The position numbers and the translations under genes were made by a program. A stretch of 64,000 nt of DNA from Bacteroidetes bacterium GWF2_40_14 (GTDB lineage: Bacteria; Bacteroidota; Bacteroidia; Bacteroidales; UBA932): NCBI GenBank assembly GCA_001769195.1, contig MEOK01000015.1, forward strand, positions 1 through 64,000, written 5' to 3'. Within the stretch, counting starts at the first letter, position 1. Each line of letters opens with the position of its first letter. This document shows positions 8,881 through 18,761 of this stretch, piece by piece. The notes beneath the pieces were generated by a model, which worked only from the letters and a program-made list of their open reading frames with translations, searched no databases and was not told the origin of the DNA.

Positions 8881-11847
8881 TTAACTTAAATACTTCTGCA
8901 CTAAATGCAGTAGAGTTGAAGACTTTATGGGTTTGGTAAGAATGTCGTTGCATCCTGCTTCTCGTGCAACCTGATGGTCAGATTCGAAGGCATTGGCTGT
9001 TTGTGCTATAATCGGAACGGTTTCCGAAATTTTCCTTATTTCCCTTGTGGCCTGCAATCCGTCCATAATTGGCATTTTAATATCCATTAGAACAAGCGAA
9101 GGATTATGTTTGTTGAATAAATCCACTGCCTCTTCACCGTTTTTTGCCCAAATAACGTCGTAGTTATGTGTGAGTATTATGGAAAGCAGCTGGTAGTTGC
9201 TGTCAAGATCTTCTGCGATTAATATAAGCGGCCTCTTTCCGACATCATTTGCAAGATTGGCTAAACCGATTGTATACCGTATAATTGTACCTTTGCCATA
9301 TTCCGATTCTACCCATATCCTGCCTCCTATTTTCTCAACTATTGCTTTGCAGATAGGCAATCCGAGACCTGTACCTGCAATAAAATCGTCTACCTTGTAA
9401 AACCTGTAGAATATATTGTTAAGCAACTCCTTTTTTATGCCTTTTCCGGTATCTGATACATATATCTCCGCATAATTATCCTTAACCGTATATCCTATGC
9501 GTATCTCCCCTTGTTCAGTAAACTTAAGTGAGTTATTAATAAGGTTGGTCAATACCTGTCTGTTTCTGAACGGATCTGTATTGACCCACGTAGCTTCATC
9601 TGGCAACTCAATTGTAAAGGCTACATTTTCGTTCACAGAAAGTTTGTAGCTGTCTGCAATCTCCTTGATGTGATCATTGAGATCGGTAGGTTTTAGTTCA
9701 AAATTCATAGTGTTTGATTCTATCCGTGACAGGTCCAGAATGTCACTGATAAGGTTCATCAGCACTTTTGAGCTTGTATTGATAACCTTTACAAACTCAT
9801 CCTTCTCTTTCTGTGTGTAATAAGGATCTGCCAGAAGATTTGCAAAGCCGACAATCCCGTTGAGGGGAGTGCGAATCTCATGGCTCATATTTGATAGAAA
9901 TGCAGATTTAAGCCTGTCCGACTCTTCTGCTTTAATCTTTGCTTCAATTAACTCCTGCTCCCGTTCCTTGTGATCGTCAATGTTAATGTCCATCCCATAA
10001 ACATGTTTGACCTCGTCTTCACTCATGCTGTCGGAATACGTAACACCTCTTCTTTCCCACCATTCGTAGTTATTGTCGTTGTTGAATGATATCCGGTATT
10101 CAACAGAGAAATTTGTTAATGAGTTGTTAGTTATACTATATTGATTCTGCAATACCTTCTCTCTGTCATCGGGATGTACCTTTGCAAGAAACATATCCAT
10201 CGATATTTCGTTAGGGGTATCGTCACCATATATGTTGCGGTAATTCTCTCCAAAGATAAATGTGTTACTATAAGTATTGAAAAACCAGGTATAAGACTTT
10301 GCAGATTCTACAGCTATTCTTAGAAATCTCTTCTGTCTGTATGATTCGGTTACATCACGGAACACAAGAACAAGCTGACTGACTATATTGTCTGAATCTA
10401 TTACAGGGGATATATGTCCTGATATTACCCGGGACTCTTCATTTAAATACGAAATTCTTGTGTATTCAGAGAGCTTTACCCTCTCTTTCCGTCTGAGAGA
10501 CAGGGCAAGTAAAGAGATAACAGAATCTCTGCCCTGCGGCTGTTTAGTAGTAAAGACAGAATCAAAGCTCAGGCCAACAGGATTGCCTGTAATGCCTGAC
10601 ATCTCTTTTGCTGCCGCGTTGATATCCAGAATTTTAAATTGAGTATCGAACGAAACAACTCCTTCGCTCATTACTGAAAGTGTGTTGTCGAGTAACTCTT
10701 TACGAGCAGAGTTTTCCCGGGATAGTTTGAGATTGTCTTTGTAAAGACGAATATACCTAAGATGGTAAACCGCAAAAACTACAAGAGAAACAGATAGCAG
10801 CGCAATGAGGGCAATAATGAAATTAATCTCCCTGGAGTAATCATCAAAGATATTGTATGGCTTGTTTATAAGCTGTGAGTGTGCAGGAAGCTTGTCGTCA
10901 GTTAATTTCAACTTCTGCATTACCTTGTAGTCAAATGCAATCTTATAGTCACGTATGGTGTCATGGAAACGGATACCGGGGTTTCTGAGAAGCTTAACCG
11001 ATTTTGATGCTGCCTTATATCCGGCATCCCAGAAAGATGTGAGATAGCCGCCAATGATTCCGGTGCCTAAAGAGAGATTTTGAACGCCGAAAACTGCTCT
11101 TTTGGACAATCGTGGGATAAACTGATAAAAATTGCCTTCCATATTGTAATTGCCCCTTTGGTCAAGCAGCCACGACGACAGGATTATAAACGAATGCTCC
11201 GGAAGTGAGTCTGTTACAGAAAATATGTTGTTGAACTCTGAGTCCTGAGGACACAAATATTTGATTGATATTTTTTTGCTGTATTTTTCAAGGGCATTTT
11301 GTGCCAGAATCTTTTCATTGTCACCATATAAACTATTGTCCGAGATAAAGACCACCTGCTCTGTTTTAGGAAACAGTTTCATTCCCAGCAGAAAGTTTTT
11401 TTCGACAGCATAGTCAACTGCAAAAATTGAAAAACGAGGTTTCCTTTCCAGGGCGTGTCCTGCAACACATATAGTCAATACGGGTAATCCGGGTGGTAAA
11501 AGGGAGTCAATGGAAAGCAGCAGGTTATGTGTCTCAGAGTCTGTGGCAATCAATAAATCTGTCTGGGAACTGAAAAAATCTGACTTGGCAAGAAATTCAA
11601 GTTTGTCTTTTTTCCCCTGAAAATCTTTCTTTCCGGGGATGTCAAGGAATATGCTGTGTATCTGAGCGTTGATTTTATTATTTGATATGTAGCTCGTAAA
11701 ACCGGCATTGAATTCCCTGAGCCTTGCAGAGTTTGCATTTTTTGCATACAATAGCATGATATGCTTCTCTTTATCGTTTCCCTCTTGTGCGAAAGAGAAA
11801 GTATTTATCAACAATATTGAAAAGAATAAAAATAGTCTGCCAGACAT
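8881..11847 (-). CDS. Hybrid sensor histidine kinase with receiver domain
   Basis: The protein has 988 residues. A signal peptide (1-20) leads into an extracytoplasmic region of about 320 residues that resembles ABC-type substrate-binding proteins. One membrane helix follows (about 342-362), then two PAS-like regions (about 385-500 and 510-625), the HisKA helix with SNMSHEIRTPLNG (phospho-accepting H656), an HATPase domain (NLINNSLKF, SDTGKGI, GTGLGL) and a receiver domain with D922 in LVLMDIKMP and K972 in TKP. No HTH domain is present, so it probably passes phosphate on. It lies 13 bp upstream of fbp. The ligand is unknown. Confidence 0.9.
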   Translation of the reverse strand: MSGRLFLFFSILLINTFSFAQEGNDKEKHIMLLYAKNANSARLREFNAGFTSYISNNKINAQIHSIFLDIPGKKDFQGKKDKLEFLAKSDFFSSQTDLLIATDSETHNLLLSIDSLLPPGLPVLTICVAGHALERKPRFSIFAVDYAVEKNFLLGMKLFPKTEQVVFISDNSLYGDNEKILAQNALEKYSKKISIKYLCPQDSEFNNIFSVTDSLPEHSFIILSSWLLDQRGNYNMEGNFYQFIPRLSKRAVFGVQNLSLGTGIIGGYLTSFWDAGYKAASKSVKLLRNPGIRFHDTIRDYKIAFDYKVMQKLKLTDDKLPAHSQLINKPYNIFDDYSREINFIIALIALLSVSLVVFAVYHLRYIRLYKDNLKLSRENSARKELLDNTLSVMSEGVVSFDTQFKILDINAAAKEMSGITGNPVGLSFDSVFTTKQPQGRDSVISLLALSLRRKERVKLSEYTRISYLNEESRVISGHISPVIDSDNIVSQLVLVFRDVTESYRQKRFLRIAVESAKSYTWFFNTYSNTFIFGENYRNIYGDDTPNEISMDMFLAKVHPDDREKVLQNQYSITNNSLTNFSVEYRISFNNDNNYEWWERRGVTYSDSMSEDEVKHVYGMDINIDDHKEREQELIEAKIKAEESDRLKSAFLSNMSHEIRTPLNGIVGFANLLADPYYTQKEKDEFVKVINTSSKVLMNLISDILDLSRIESNTMNFELKPTDLNDHIKEIADSYKLSVNENVAFTIELPDEATWVNTDPFRNRQVLTNLINNSLKFTEQGEIRIGYTVKDNYAEIYVSDTGKGIKKELLNNIFYRFYKVDDFIAGTGLGLPICKAIVEKIGGRIWVESEYGKGTIIRYTIGLANLANDVGKRPLILIAEDLDSNYQLLSIILTHNYDVIWAKNGEEAVDLFNKHNPSLVLMDIKMPIMDGLQATREIRKISETVPIIAQTANAFESDHQVAREAGCNDILTKPIKSSTLLHLVQKYLS

Positions 11848-11922
11848 ATGCCGATTATAAATTATTTGTTATCAAAGTTACTGTTTTTTTTTATATTTGT
11901 ATTAGTTAAATAACAGAAAATC

Positions 11923-12498
11923 ATGAAATACGAATTGCCACAACTACCTTATGCAATAGATGCACTTGAGCCGGTTATCAGTCAGAAAACTATTGAGTTT
12001 CACCATGGGAAACATCACCAGACATACGTTACAAACCTTAATAACCTCATTGCCGGCACAGAGTTTGAAAACTCGACCCTGGATGAGATTGTAAAAAAGT
12101 CAGACGGCGCAATTTTTAACAATGCTGCCCAGGTTTGGAACCACACATTTTATTTCCTCTCTTTTTCTCCTGGGGGCGGAGGTTCACCTAAAGGAAAACT
12201 GGCAGATGCAATCGACAAAACATGGGGTTCATTCGAAAATTTCCAGAAGGAGTTCAATACGGCTGCAACCACTCTTTTTGGTTCCGGATGGGCTTGGCTC
12301 GCAAAAGACTCAGTAGGAGTGCTTTCAATCGTAAAGGAATCAAATGCGGGTAATCCGCTGACAAAAGGACTCTCTCCTATTCTTACATTTGATGTCTGGG
12401 AGCATGCTTACTATCTGGATTATCAGAACCGCAGGGCAGATTACCTTGCAGCCCTTTGGAATTTGATTGACTGGGATGTAGTTTCGGCCAGGTACTAA
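11923..12498 (+). CDS. sodB: Superoxide dismutase, Fe/Mn type
   Basis: The protein has 191 residues. It converts superoxide to oxygen and hydrogen peroxide in the cytoplasm. The metal ligands H27 (FHHGKHH), H74 (QVWNHTFYF), D157 and H161 ([19 protein letters not shown]) are all present. The [10 protein letters not shown] loop and NAAQVWNH favour the Fe type, but cambialistic enzymes occur in Bacteroidales. A TATATTTG -7 box (11892-11899) lies 23 bp before the ATG. The stop overlaps the convergent MATE gene stop by 4 bp (CTAA). Confidence 0.95.
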   Translation: MKYELPQLPYAIDALEPVISQKTIEFHHGKHHQTYVTNLNNLIAGTEFENSTLDEIVKKSDGAIFNNAAQVWNHTFYFLSFSPGGGGSPKGKLADAIDKTWGSFENFQKEFNTAATTLFGSGWAWLAKDSVGVLSIVKESNAGNPLTKGLSPILTFDVWEHAYYLDYQNRRADYLAALWNLIDWDVVSARY

Positions 12499-13811
12499 AC
12501 AGTCGCTTTGCTGATTACCTCTTTTTTTGCAATTAAAGTCATAATGACAGACCTTACTACCAGGTGTGCGGCATATCCTATCCACAATGCCTGAATACCG
12601 ACGCTGTTTTCGAACAGATAGAAGCAGGCAAAGAAAAATACAACAGAGACAATCATTGTGTTTCTTATGGCTGCCGACGCAGTTGCACCAATAAAAATTC
12701 CGTCCCATGTGAATGCTATGCAGCTTATCAACGGCATGACCAGTAGCCATGGAAGAAACTGGCGGGATGTTTCAATCACTGCCTCATTATTTGTCATAAG
12801 CCTGAAAAGCGGTTCCCCGGCAAACAGATAGGCCAGGGTGGAAACAACACCTATACCGATACACCAAATAAAAATCAGCTTGATTGTTTTCTTAAGTGAA
12901 GCCACATCCCTTGCTCCAACATACTTGCCTGTAAGCGCCTCACCCGCGTAAGCAAAGCCATCTACAAAGTATGAATATAAAAGCATGAGCTTCATCATTA
13001 TTGTACTTACTGCAAGAAGATTATCCCCATAACGTGCGGCAATACTGGTAAATCCGGAATAGACAAGCAGGAAGCATATGGAGCGGACAAACAAATTACC
13101 GTTCATTACAAAGAAATTCTTCATCTCCCTTAGTTTAAGACTGCCTTTTATGTGAATGTACTTAAACAGCTTTTTGTAATAGACGAACATCAACAGTAAG
13201 GCGGTTGATAAACCCAGATACTGTGCTACTAATGTACCCAAAGCAATTCCGGGGATGCCCATACCAAGATAGATTGCAAAAAACAGACTGAGAACAAGAT
13301 TCAAGACATTCACCGTAATATCTGTTATCATAGGACTTACAGAGTTCTGCATTCCTATGAACCAACCCTTGAAGGCAAAAAGTGAAAGTGTGGCCGGGGC
13401 TGCCCATATCCTTATATAAAAGTAATCTTTTGCGAGACTTTCCACCTGTGGAGTTGCGTCAATGACAAGGAACGCCGCCTCAACAAAGAGATATTGAATT
13501 GCCCAGATAAAAATAGCTGCTACAATAGCCGTTCCCACTGCCTGCACAAGAATCTTCATTGCATCGGGAAAGTCCCTCCTTCCATAGGCCTGAGCGGTAT
13601 ATCCACCGGTACCTACCCTAAGAAATCCCATGTTCCAGTAAAGAAGGTCGAACAACATTGTGGCCACTGCAATAGCTCCAATACTCGAAGCATCACCCAG
13701 TCTTCCGGCGATTCCAAGATCTACCATGCCGACAAGTGGGACTGTTATGTTAGCAAGAATACTGGGGCCGGCGAGCTTCAATATCCGCCGGTTCATTATC
13801 TGTAGGCTCAT
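12495..13811 (-). CDS. MATE family efflux transporter
   Basis: The protein has 438 residues and about 12 hydrophobic helices. MATE proteins export organic cations or drugs in exchange for Na+ or H+. The N-terminal half starts with [27 protein letters not shown], typical of the DinF subgroup, and [14 protein letters not shown] follows. The second repeat begins with [23 protein letters not shown]. The ATG overlaps the rsgA stop (13808-13811), so the two are translationally coupled. The substrate cannot be told from sequence. Confidence 0.88.
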   Translation of the reverse strand: MSLQIMNRRILKLAGPSILANITVPLVGMVDLGIAGRLGDASSIGAIAVATMLFDLLYWNMGFLRVGTGGYTAQAYGRRDFPDAMKILVQAVGTAIVAAIFIWAIQYLFVEAAFLVIDATPQVESLAKDYFYIRIWAAPATLSLFAFKGWFIGMQNSVSPMITDITVNVLNLVLSLFFAIYLGMGIPGIALGTLVAQYLGLSTALLLMFVYYKKLFKYIHIKGSLKLREMKNFFVMNGNLFVRSICFLLVYSGFTSIAARYGDNLLAVSTIMMKLMLLYSYFVDGFAYAGEALTGKYVGARDVASLKKTIKLIFIWCIGIGVVSTLAYLFAGEPLFRLMTNNEAVIETSRQFLPWLLVMPLISCIAFTWDGIFIGATASAAIRNTMIVSVVFFFACFYLFENSVGIQALWIGYAAHLVVRSVIMTLIAKKEVISKATV

Positions 13812-14746
13812 CTGTACTTGCTCTCCTCCTCAAGCATCCCAAGATAAGATACATACCGGTCGGTAGAAATATAACCCTTTTCAACGGCCTCTTTTACTGC
13901 ACATTCCGGTTCGTGAGTATGGGTGCAAGGTGCAAACTTGCATTTATCCAGCCTTTTGAGCATTTCGGGGAAGTAGTGACTCAGCTCGTCGGGTTTCATC
14001 TCAATAAGACCAAAACCCTTTATGCCGGGTGTGTCAATTATAAAGCCACCATTCTCTACAGGGTGAATTTCATAGAATGTGGTTGTATGTTTCCCCTGCA
14101 TATGATAATCGGATATCTTGCCAGTCTTCAGGCTGAGAGAGCTGTCAAGTGAGTTTATCAGTGATGATTTTCCTACACCGGACATTCCGGAAAAAAGACA
14201 GATCTTCCCTTTCAACTCCTCCTTTAAAAGGGATGTGTTGTAACCTGTCTTGCATGAAACCTCCAATATCCGGTAACCTGCCTGTGAATATATTCTCTTG
14301 AAATATTTTACTTTTTCTGCATACTCCTCCGTCAGCAGGTCTGTTTTATTGAGAACGATGGTTACAGGAACCTTATATGCCTCACAGGTAACCAGGAACC
14401 TGTCCATAAATGCCCATTTGGTTTCGGGAAAATCTATAGTCACAATCAGAAATGCGACATCTATGTTTGCGGCAATAATATGTGCCTGACGCGACAAGTT
14501 GGTGGATTTTCTGATTATGTAATTTTTGCGGGGGTAAATATTAGAAATTATTCCTGTCCCATCTTCCTGTAACTGGTAGTCGACATGGTCGCCCACAGCA
14601 ATAGGGTTTGTTGTATGAAGATCCTTCATCCTCATCTTTCCCTTAACCACACAACTTACCAGCTTCCATTCCGGAAGAGAACTCACCATATAATGGCTGC
14701 CGGTGTGTTTTACCACTGTTGCGCTACCCTCTTTTAATTTTTCCAC
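13808..14746 (-). CDS. rsgA: Ribosome small-subunit-dependent GTPase A
   Basis: The protein has about 312 residues from a GTG start (VEKLKEGSATVVKHTGSHY). A longer ATG frame from 14809 would overlap the divergent polyprenyl synthase promoter and adds an unrelated N-terminus. RsgA checks late 30S maturation. It has an OB fold at the start and a circularly permuted GTPase with NKTD, then the P-loop GMSGVGKSSLIN and DTPGIKGF. The C-terminal zinc motif C-x4-C-x-H-x5-C is also present (CKFAPCTHTHEPEC). Its stop overlaps the MATE start by 4 bp. Confidence 0.92.
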   Translation of the reverse strand: MEKLKEGSATVVKHTGSHYMVSSLPEWKLVSCVVKGKMRMKDLHTTNPIAVGDHVDYQLQEDGTGIISNIYPRKNYIIRKSTNLSRQAHIIAANIDVAFLIVTIDFPETKWAFMDRFLVTCEAYKVPVTIVLNKTDLLTEEYAEKVKYFKRIYSQAGYRILEVSCKTGYNTSLLKEELKGKICLFSGMSGVGKSSLINSLDSSLSLKTGKISDYHMQGKHTTTFYEIHPVENGGFIIDTPGIKGFGLIEMKPDELSHYFPEMLKRLDKCKFAPCTHTHEPECAVKEAVEKGYISTDRYVSYLGMLEEESKYR

Positions 14747-14779
14747 GGGTGCGAATATACGAAATTGTATAAAAAGGTT

Positions 14780-14787
14780 TAACTTTG
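14780..14787 (+). promoter_or_regulatory. -7 box that fixes the start of the polyprenyl synthase gene
   Basis: TAACTTTG matches TAnnTTTG and ends on the TTG that would be the most upstream start codon of the next gene (14785). A promoter here makes that TTG untranscribed and points to the ATG at 14812 as the real start. No good -33 box is seen 19 bases upstream. Confidence 0.5.
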
Positions 14788-14811
14788 TATGATAATAAAG
14801 TCCCGTCAAAC

Positions 14812-15789
14812 ATGTTTACATTACAAGAAATTGATTCCATCGTTGAGAAAGGCATACTGACTCTTAACCTTAAGGGAGAGCCAAGTGAGCTGTACGATCC
14901 AATCGAATATATTATATCAATAGGAGGTAAGAGAATAAGGCCAAAGATGAGCCTTATGACATACAACCTCTTTTCCGACAAAATTGACAACTCTATTCTC
15001 TTCCCTGCGCTTGCAATGGAGATATTTCACGGGTTCACTCTCATTCATGACGATATAATGGATGATGCGCCACTTAGGAGAAGCCAGATTACTGTACATA
15101 AGCGGTGGAACAACAACATTGCGATTTTATCAGGCGATGTAATGTGCATTAAATCATATCAGTATATTTCTCAATGTCCCCCTCAGCATCTGAAAAAACT
15201 GTTGGCGATATTCTCAAGAACAGCAGCACAAGTGTGTGAGGGACAGCAGATTGATATGAATTTTGAGGCATCTCCATATATAACATTGGATGATTACATA
15301 GGTATGATAGGCCTTAAGACGGCTGTTCTTATTGCTTGTTCCGCAAAACTGGGTGCTATTATTGCCGGGGCAGATGACAAGACTGCTGACTCCCTTTACA
15401 ACTATGGCTATCAGCTAGGCCTTGCCTTTCAGATAATGGATGATTATCTTGACAGCTACGGGAATACTCAAACATTTGGCAAAGCAATAGGGGGAGATAT
15501 CCTTTGCAACAAAAAAACATGGCTCATGGTTGAAACCATTAAGAGAGCAGACATGAATGATAAAAAAGAGCTGGATGCAATTTTGAAGGACGCTACTGCT
15601 GAACCAAAAGTCAAAATATCCAAAGTTCTTGCAATTTATAACAAGTTGGGAGTAAAAGAGGCAACAGAGGAGGCAGTTATAGAGTATCACCGAAAGGCAA
15701 ACCTGTCGGTGATGGAGACCAATCTCACAGAGCAACAAAAACAACAGCTTTTCTCTTTTGCCGACAGCCTCATCAACCGCAACAAATAA
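14812..15789 (+). CDS. Polyprenyl diphosphate synthase (isoprenyl chain elongation)
   Basis: The protein has 325 residues from the ATG at 14812. It is a trans-isoprenyl diphosphate synthase that adds isopentenyl diphosphate units to an allylic primer. The first aspartate-rich motif LIHDDIMDDAPLRR (D80, D81, D84) and the second, FQIMDDYLD (D210, D211, D214), are complete, as are GGKRIRP and the GxKT segment after the first half. Product length (farnesyl, geranylgeranyl or octaprenyl) cannot be read safely. It is divergent from rsgA and is followed by an 8-bp tandem repeat and the DUF4254 gene. Confidence 0.9.
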   Translation: MFTLQEIDSIVEKGILTLNLKGEPSELYDPIEYIISIGGKRIRPKMSLMTYNLFSDKIDNSILFPALAMEIFHGFTLIHDDIMDDAPLRRSQITVHKRWNNNIAILSGDVMCIKSYQYISQCPPQHLKKLLAIFSRTAAQVCEGQQIDMNFEASPYITLDDYIGMIGLKTAVLIACSAKLGAIIAGADDKTADSLYNYGYQLGLAFQIMDDYLDSYGNTQTFGKAIGGDILCNKKTWLMVETIKRADMNDKKELDAILKDATAEPKVKISKVLAIYNKLGVKEATEEAVIEYHRKANLSVMETNLTEQQKQQLFSFADSLINRNK

Positions 15790-15832
15790 TTAGCACATTA
15801 GCACATTAGCACATTAGCAAATTAGCACATTA
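15790..15832. repeat. 8-bp tandem repeat, five copies
   Basis: TTAGCACA is repeated five times (15790-15829), the fourth copy reading TTAGCAAA, and a further TTA follows. The tract begins right after the polyprenyl synthase stop codon and ends 6 bp before the DUF4254 ATG. It therefore fills the whole intergenic gap, including the ribosome-binding region. Slippage would change the spacing in 8-bp steps. Confidence 0.85.
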
Positions 15833-15838
15833 AAAAAC

Positions 15839-16441
15839 ATGTACAGCCAGAAATTCAACCAAATATTCGATCAGTCAGTAGAGGATTATCATAAATGGGA
15901 CAATGTAGATGCCACAATAGCAAATCCATACAAAGTGAGTAGCCTTGAGTATTTTCTCTACCTTAAAAACTGGATAGATGCAGTACAATGGCACCTGGAA
16001 GATATTATCCGTGATCCAAACATTGAACCGGCTGAAGCACTGCAGATCAAACGCAGGATAGACAAATCTAATCAGGACCGGACAGATCTTGTAGAACTTA
16101 TAGACAGCTATTTTATGGATCTTTATTCGAAGGTTGTAGTTGAAAAAGATGCAGCAATCAATACCGAGACTCCCGCCTGGGCAATAGACAGACTGTCAAT
16201 ACTGGCACTCAAGATTTACCACATGAAGGCCGAGGCCTTCAGAGAAGAGGCATCACCGGAACATAAGGAGAGTTGTTATAAAAAGTACGAAACTCTCCTT
16301 ACCCAGAGAAGTGACCTCTCAAAAGCAATAGACCAGTTGCTTTCAGACATCGAGTCAGGAAAAAAATATTTGAAATTTTACAAACAGATGAAGATGTACA
16401 ACGACCCATCTTTAAATCCTGTTTTGTACAGCCGTGGATAA
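15839..16441 (+). CDS. DUF4254 family protein
   Basis: The protein has 200 residues and is soluble and mostly helical, with no signal peptide. It matches the general form of DUF4254 proteins: an N-terminal YSQKFNQIFDQSVEDYHKWD, then LEYFLYLKNWIDAVQWHLEDIIRDPNI and NQDRTDLVELID, with charged helices to the end. These proteins are found in Bacteroidetes beside glycosyltransferase 9 genes, as here, where the stop overlaps the GT9 start by 8 bp. A role in lipopolysaccharide or envelope glycan assembly is an inference from that coupling. The biochemical activity is unknown. Confidence 0.75.
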   Translation: MYSQKFNQIFDQSVEDYHKWDNVDATIANPYKVSSLEYFLYLKNWIDAVQWHLEDIIRDPNIEPAEALQIKRRIDKSNQDRTDLVELIDSYFMDLYSKVVVEKDAAINTETPAWAIDRLSILALKIYHMKAEAFREEASPEHKESCYKKYETLLTQRSDLSKAIDQLLSDIESGKKYLKFYKQMKMYNDPSLNPVLYSRG

Positions 16442-17516
16442 GAGAAAAAAGCATATTCTGCTGTTCAGATTCTCCGCAATAGGAGACATAGCCATTGCAG
16501 CACCTTTGGTAAGGGCGTATGCAATTGCAAATCCCCACATCAGATTTACAATGGTTTCCCAGCCAATGATGGAGCCACTCTTTACCGGAATAGATAACCT
16601 GATTTTTTTTCCGGCCGACTTTAAAGGCAAATATAAAGGATTCAAGGGTTTATTAAAACTATTCAGAGATTTATCCAAATTGGAACCTACAGTAGTGGCA
16701 GATCTTCACAATGTCTTAAGAACATGGGTATTGCGAGGGTTCTTTGCGCTCACGTTCAAGAAAATTGCATTCCTGCATAAGGGCAGGAGCCAAAAAAAGA
16801 GGCTCACCAGAAAAGAGAATAAAAAGCTTATGAAGTTGCCTTCAATGATAAGCCGGTATGAATCGGTACTTATTAAAGCAGGGCTTAATAATCTTAGATT
16901 TTCCGAATCACAGGGAGATTCCCTCTCGGACAGAAGGGAATCGGCAGGCGACAAAGCAGATAGTAATATAATCAGAATTGGTATAGCTCCTTTTGCAAAA
17001 CACAAAGGCAAGGCCTGGCCGGCAGAATTCATGGAGGAGGTAATTGCCGCTCTAAGTGAAGATGAAGGATTTCACATTTTGCTATTTGGTGGAGGGAAAA
17101 AAGAGGTTGCGCAGTTGCTCTCATGGGAGCAAAAATACTCAGGAGTAGAATCGGTTGCAGGTAAATTCTCTCTGGATAGAGAACTGGAGATTATGAAAAG
17201 TCTGGACATTATGGTCTCGATGGATTCGGCAAACATGCACCTTGCCTCATTTGCCGGAACCACCGTTCTGTCGGTATGGGGAGCAACACATCCGTATGCA
17301 GGTTTTTACGGCTGGAGACAGAAAGAGGAGAACGCCATGCAGTATGACCTCAGTTGCAGACCTTGTTCAGTTTTTGGAAACAAGGAGTGTTTCAGAGGCG
17401 ACTATGCCTGTCTTATGAACATTAAACCCTCTGAGGTGTTGGAAAGGATAAACGACATTGTTAAGAAAAACGGAGATAGACAAGACAAACATGAAGAGAC
17501 TTCCCTCGGAAATTGA
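16434..17516 (+). CDS. Glycosyltransferase family 9 (heptosyltransferase-like)
   Basis: The protein has 360 residues. GT9 enzymes move heptose or related sugars to the lipopolysaccharide core on the cytoplasmic side of the inner membrane. The N-terminal Rossmann start KHILLFRFSAIGDIAIAAPLVRA and the donor-side motif DSANMHLASFAGTTVLSVWGATHP are both typical. The acceptor is not known. A variable charged segment near residues 160-180 separates the two domains. The start overlaps the DUF4254 stop by 8 bp and the end overlaps the U32 gene start, so the three are co-transcribed. Confidence 0.88.
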   Translation: MDKRKKHILLFRFSAIGDIAIAAPLVRAYAIANPHIRFTMVSQPMMEPLFTGIDNLIFFPADFKGKYKGFKGLLKLFRDLSKLEPTVVADLHNVLRTWVLRGFFALTFKKIAFLHKGRSQKKRLTRKENKKLMKLPSMISRYESVLIKAGLNNLRFSESQGDSLSDRRESAGDKADSNIIRIGIAPFAKHKGKAWPAEFMEEVIAALSEDEGFHILLFGGGKKEVAQLLSWEQKYSGVESVAGKFSLDRELEIMKSLDIMVSMDSANMHLASFAGTTVLSVWGATHPYAGFYGWRQKEENAMQYDLSCRPCSVFGNKECFRGDYACLMNIKPSEVLERINDIVKKNGDRQDKHEETSLGN

Positions 17517-18759
17517 GATAATGGCGCCTGCCGGGAACTTTGAGTCGCTCAATGCGGCTATTCAGGGAGGAGCAAATGCGGTCTACTTTGGAGTGGGAGA
17601 TCTTAATATGCGTTCTCACTCTGCAAATAATTTCTCTATTGAGAGCCTTAACGAAATAGTGTCAATCTGCAGCGAAAAGGGGGTAAGGAGCTATCTTACA
17701 CTGAACATTGTTCTTTATGACCAGGATCTTGCTACAATGAGAGAGACCATAGATGCGGCAAAGAGAGCGGGTGTATCTGCCATAATTGCATCCGATATTT
17801 CTGTAATCATGTATGCAAGGGAGGTTGGTATGGAGGTACATATCTCTACACAGCTAAATGTTTCAAATATTGAGAGCGTAAGGTACCATGCAAAATTTGC
17901 AGATGTAATAGTGCTTGCCAGGGAGCTAACTCTTAATCAGATAAAGGCAATAAGCGAGGCAATTGAGAGTGAGCAGATAAAAGGTCCTTCAGGGAAACCG
18001 GTTGCACTTGAACTCTTTTGTCACGGGGCACTCTGTATGGCAGTATCGGGAAAATGTTACCTGAGTCTGCACGAATACAACGCCTCTGCAAACAGGGGCT
18101 CATGTTACCAGCTTTGCCGCAGAGGATACGAGGTCACCGACCTTGAGACAGGCCGGTCGCTAGAGGTTGACAATAAGTACATCATGTCTCCTAAGGATCT
18201 TATGACAATTGCATTCATAGACCTTATTATTGATGCCGGAATTACAGTTTTGAAAATAGAGGGGCGTGCCAGGTCTGCCGAATATGTGAAAACGGTCGTG
18301 GTAGCATACAGAAGGGCGGCAGATGCTGTCTGCGAAGGCACATTTACTCCTGAGCTTGTTTCAGAACTGGAAAAACAACTTTCGTCGGTATTCAACAGAG
18401 GATTCTGGGATGGTTATTATCAGGGTGCAAGGCTTGGAGAGTGGAGTGAAGTATATGGTAACAAGGCAACAAGAAGGAAAAGATATATTGGCAAGGTGAC
18501 GAACTTCTTCTCAAATCTGTCGGTAGCTGAGGTTCTGATTGAGACGGGAGAGCTTAAGAAAGGTGATGACCTGCTTATCATCGGCCCATCCACGGGTGTT
18601 GTAGAATATATTGTAAATGAGATAAGGGTAGACCTTAAACCTGTGAACACTTCTGTCAAGGGCGAATATTGTTCTATACTTGTCCCCGAAGGTGTAAGAT
18701 TACGTCGTTCAGACAAGGTTCACATTTGGGAGGAAAACGATTTTAAGCAGAACAGATAA
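17491..18759 (+). CDS. U32 family peptidase / RNA hydroxylation protein (TrhP/RlhA type)
   Basis: The protein has 422 residues from the ATG at 17491 (MKRLPSEIEIMAPAGNFESL). An upstream ATG at 17458 would lengthen the overlap with the GT9 gene and adds nothing conserved. The U32 signature is present (ELFCHGALCMAVSGKCYLS), with further cysteines in NRGSCYQLCRRGY, as in the cysteine set of this family. Characterised relatives (TrhP/YegQ, RlhA/YdcP) hydroxylate tRNA or 23S rRNA using prephenate-derived input, and older annotation calls them collagenase-like. Length and C-terminal domain fit TrhP better. The exact target is not certain. Confidence 0.82.
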   Translation: MKRLPSEIEIMAPAGNFESLNAAIQGGANAVYFGVGDLNMRSHSANNFSIESLNEIVSICSEKGVRSYLTLNIVLYDQDLATMRETIDAAKRAGVSAIIASDISVIMYAREVGMEVHISTQLNVSNIESVRYHAKFADVIVLARELTLNQIKAISEAIESEQIKGPSGKPVALELFCHGALCMAVSGKCYLSLHEYNASANRGSCYQLCRRGYEVTDLETGRSLEVDNKYIMSPKDLMTIAFIDLIIDAGITVLKIEGRARSAEYVKTVVVAYRRAADAVCEGTFTPELVSELEKQLSSVFNRGFWDGYYQGARLGEWSEVYGNKATRRKRYIGKVTNFFSNLSVAEVLIETGELKKGDDLLIIGPSTGVVEYIVNEIRVDLKPVNTSVKGEYCSILVPEGVRLRRSDKVHIWEENDFKQNR

Positions 18760-18761
18760 TT

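Noticed and set aside
14747-14809. Longer RsgA start at 14809
   Set aside because: It overlaps the divergent polyprenyl synthase promoter, and its first 21 residues have no counterpart in the family; the GTG at 14746 gives the normal length.
15790-15832. Possible CRISPR-like array
   Set aside because: The units are 8 bp and directly joined without spacers, so this is a simple tandem repeat.
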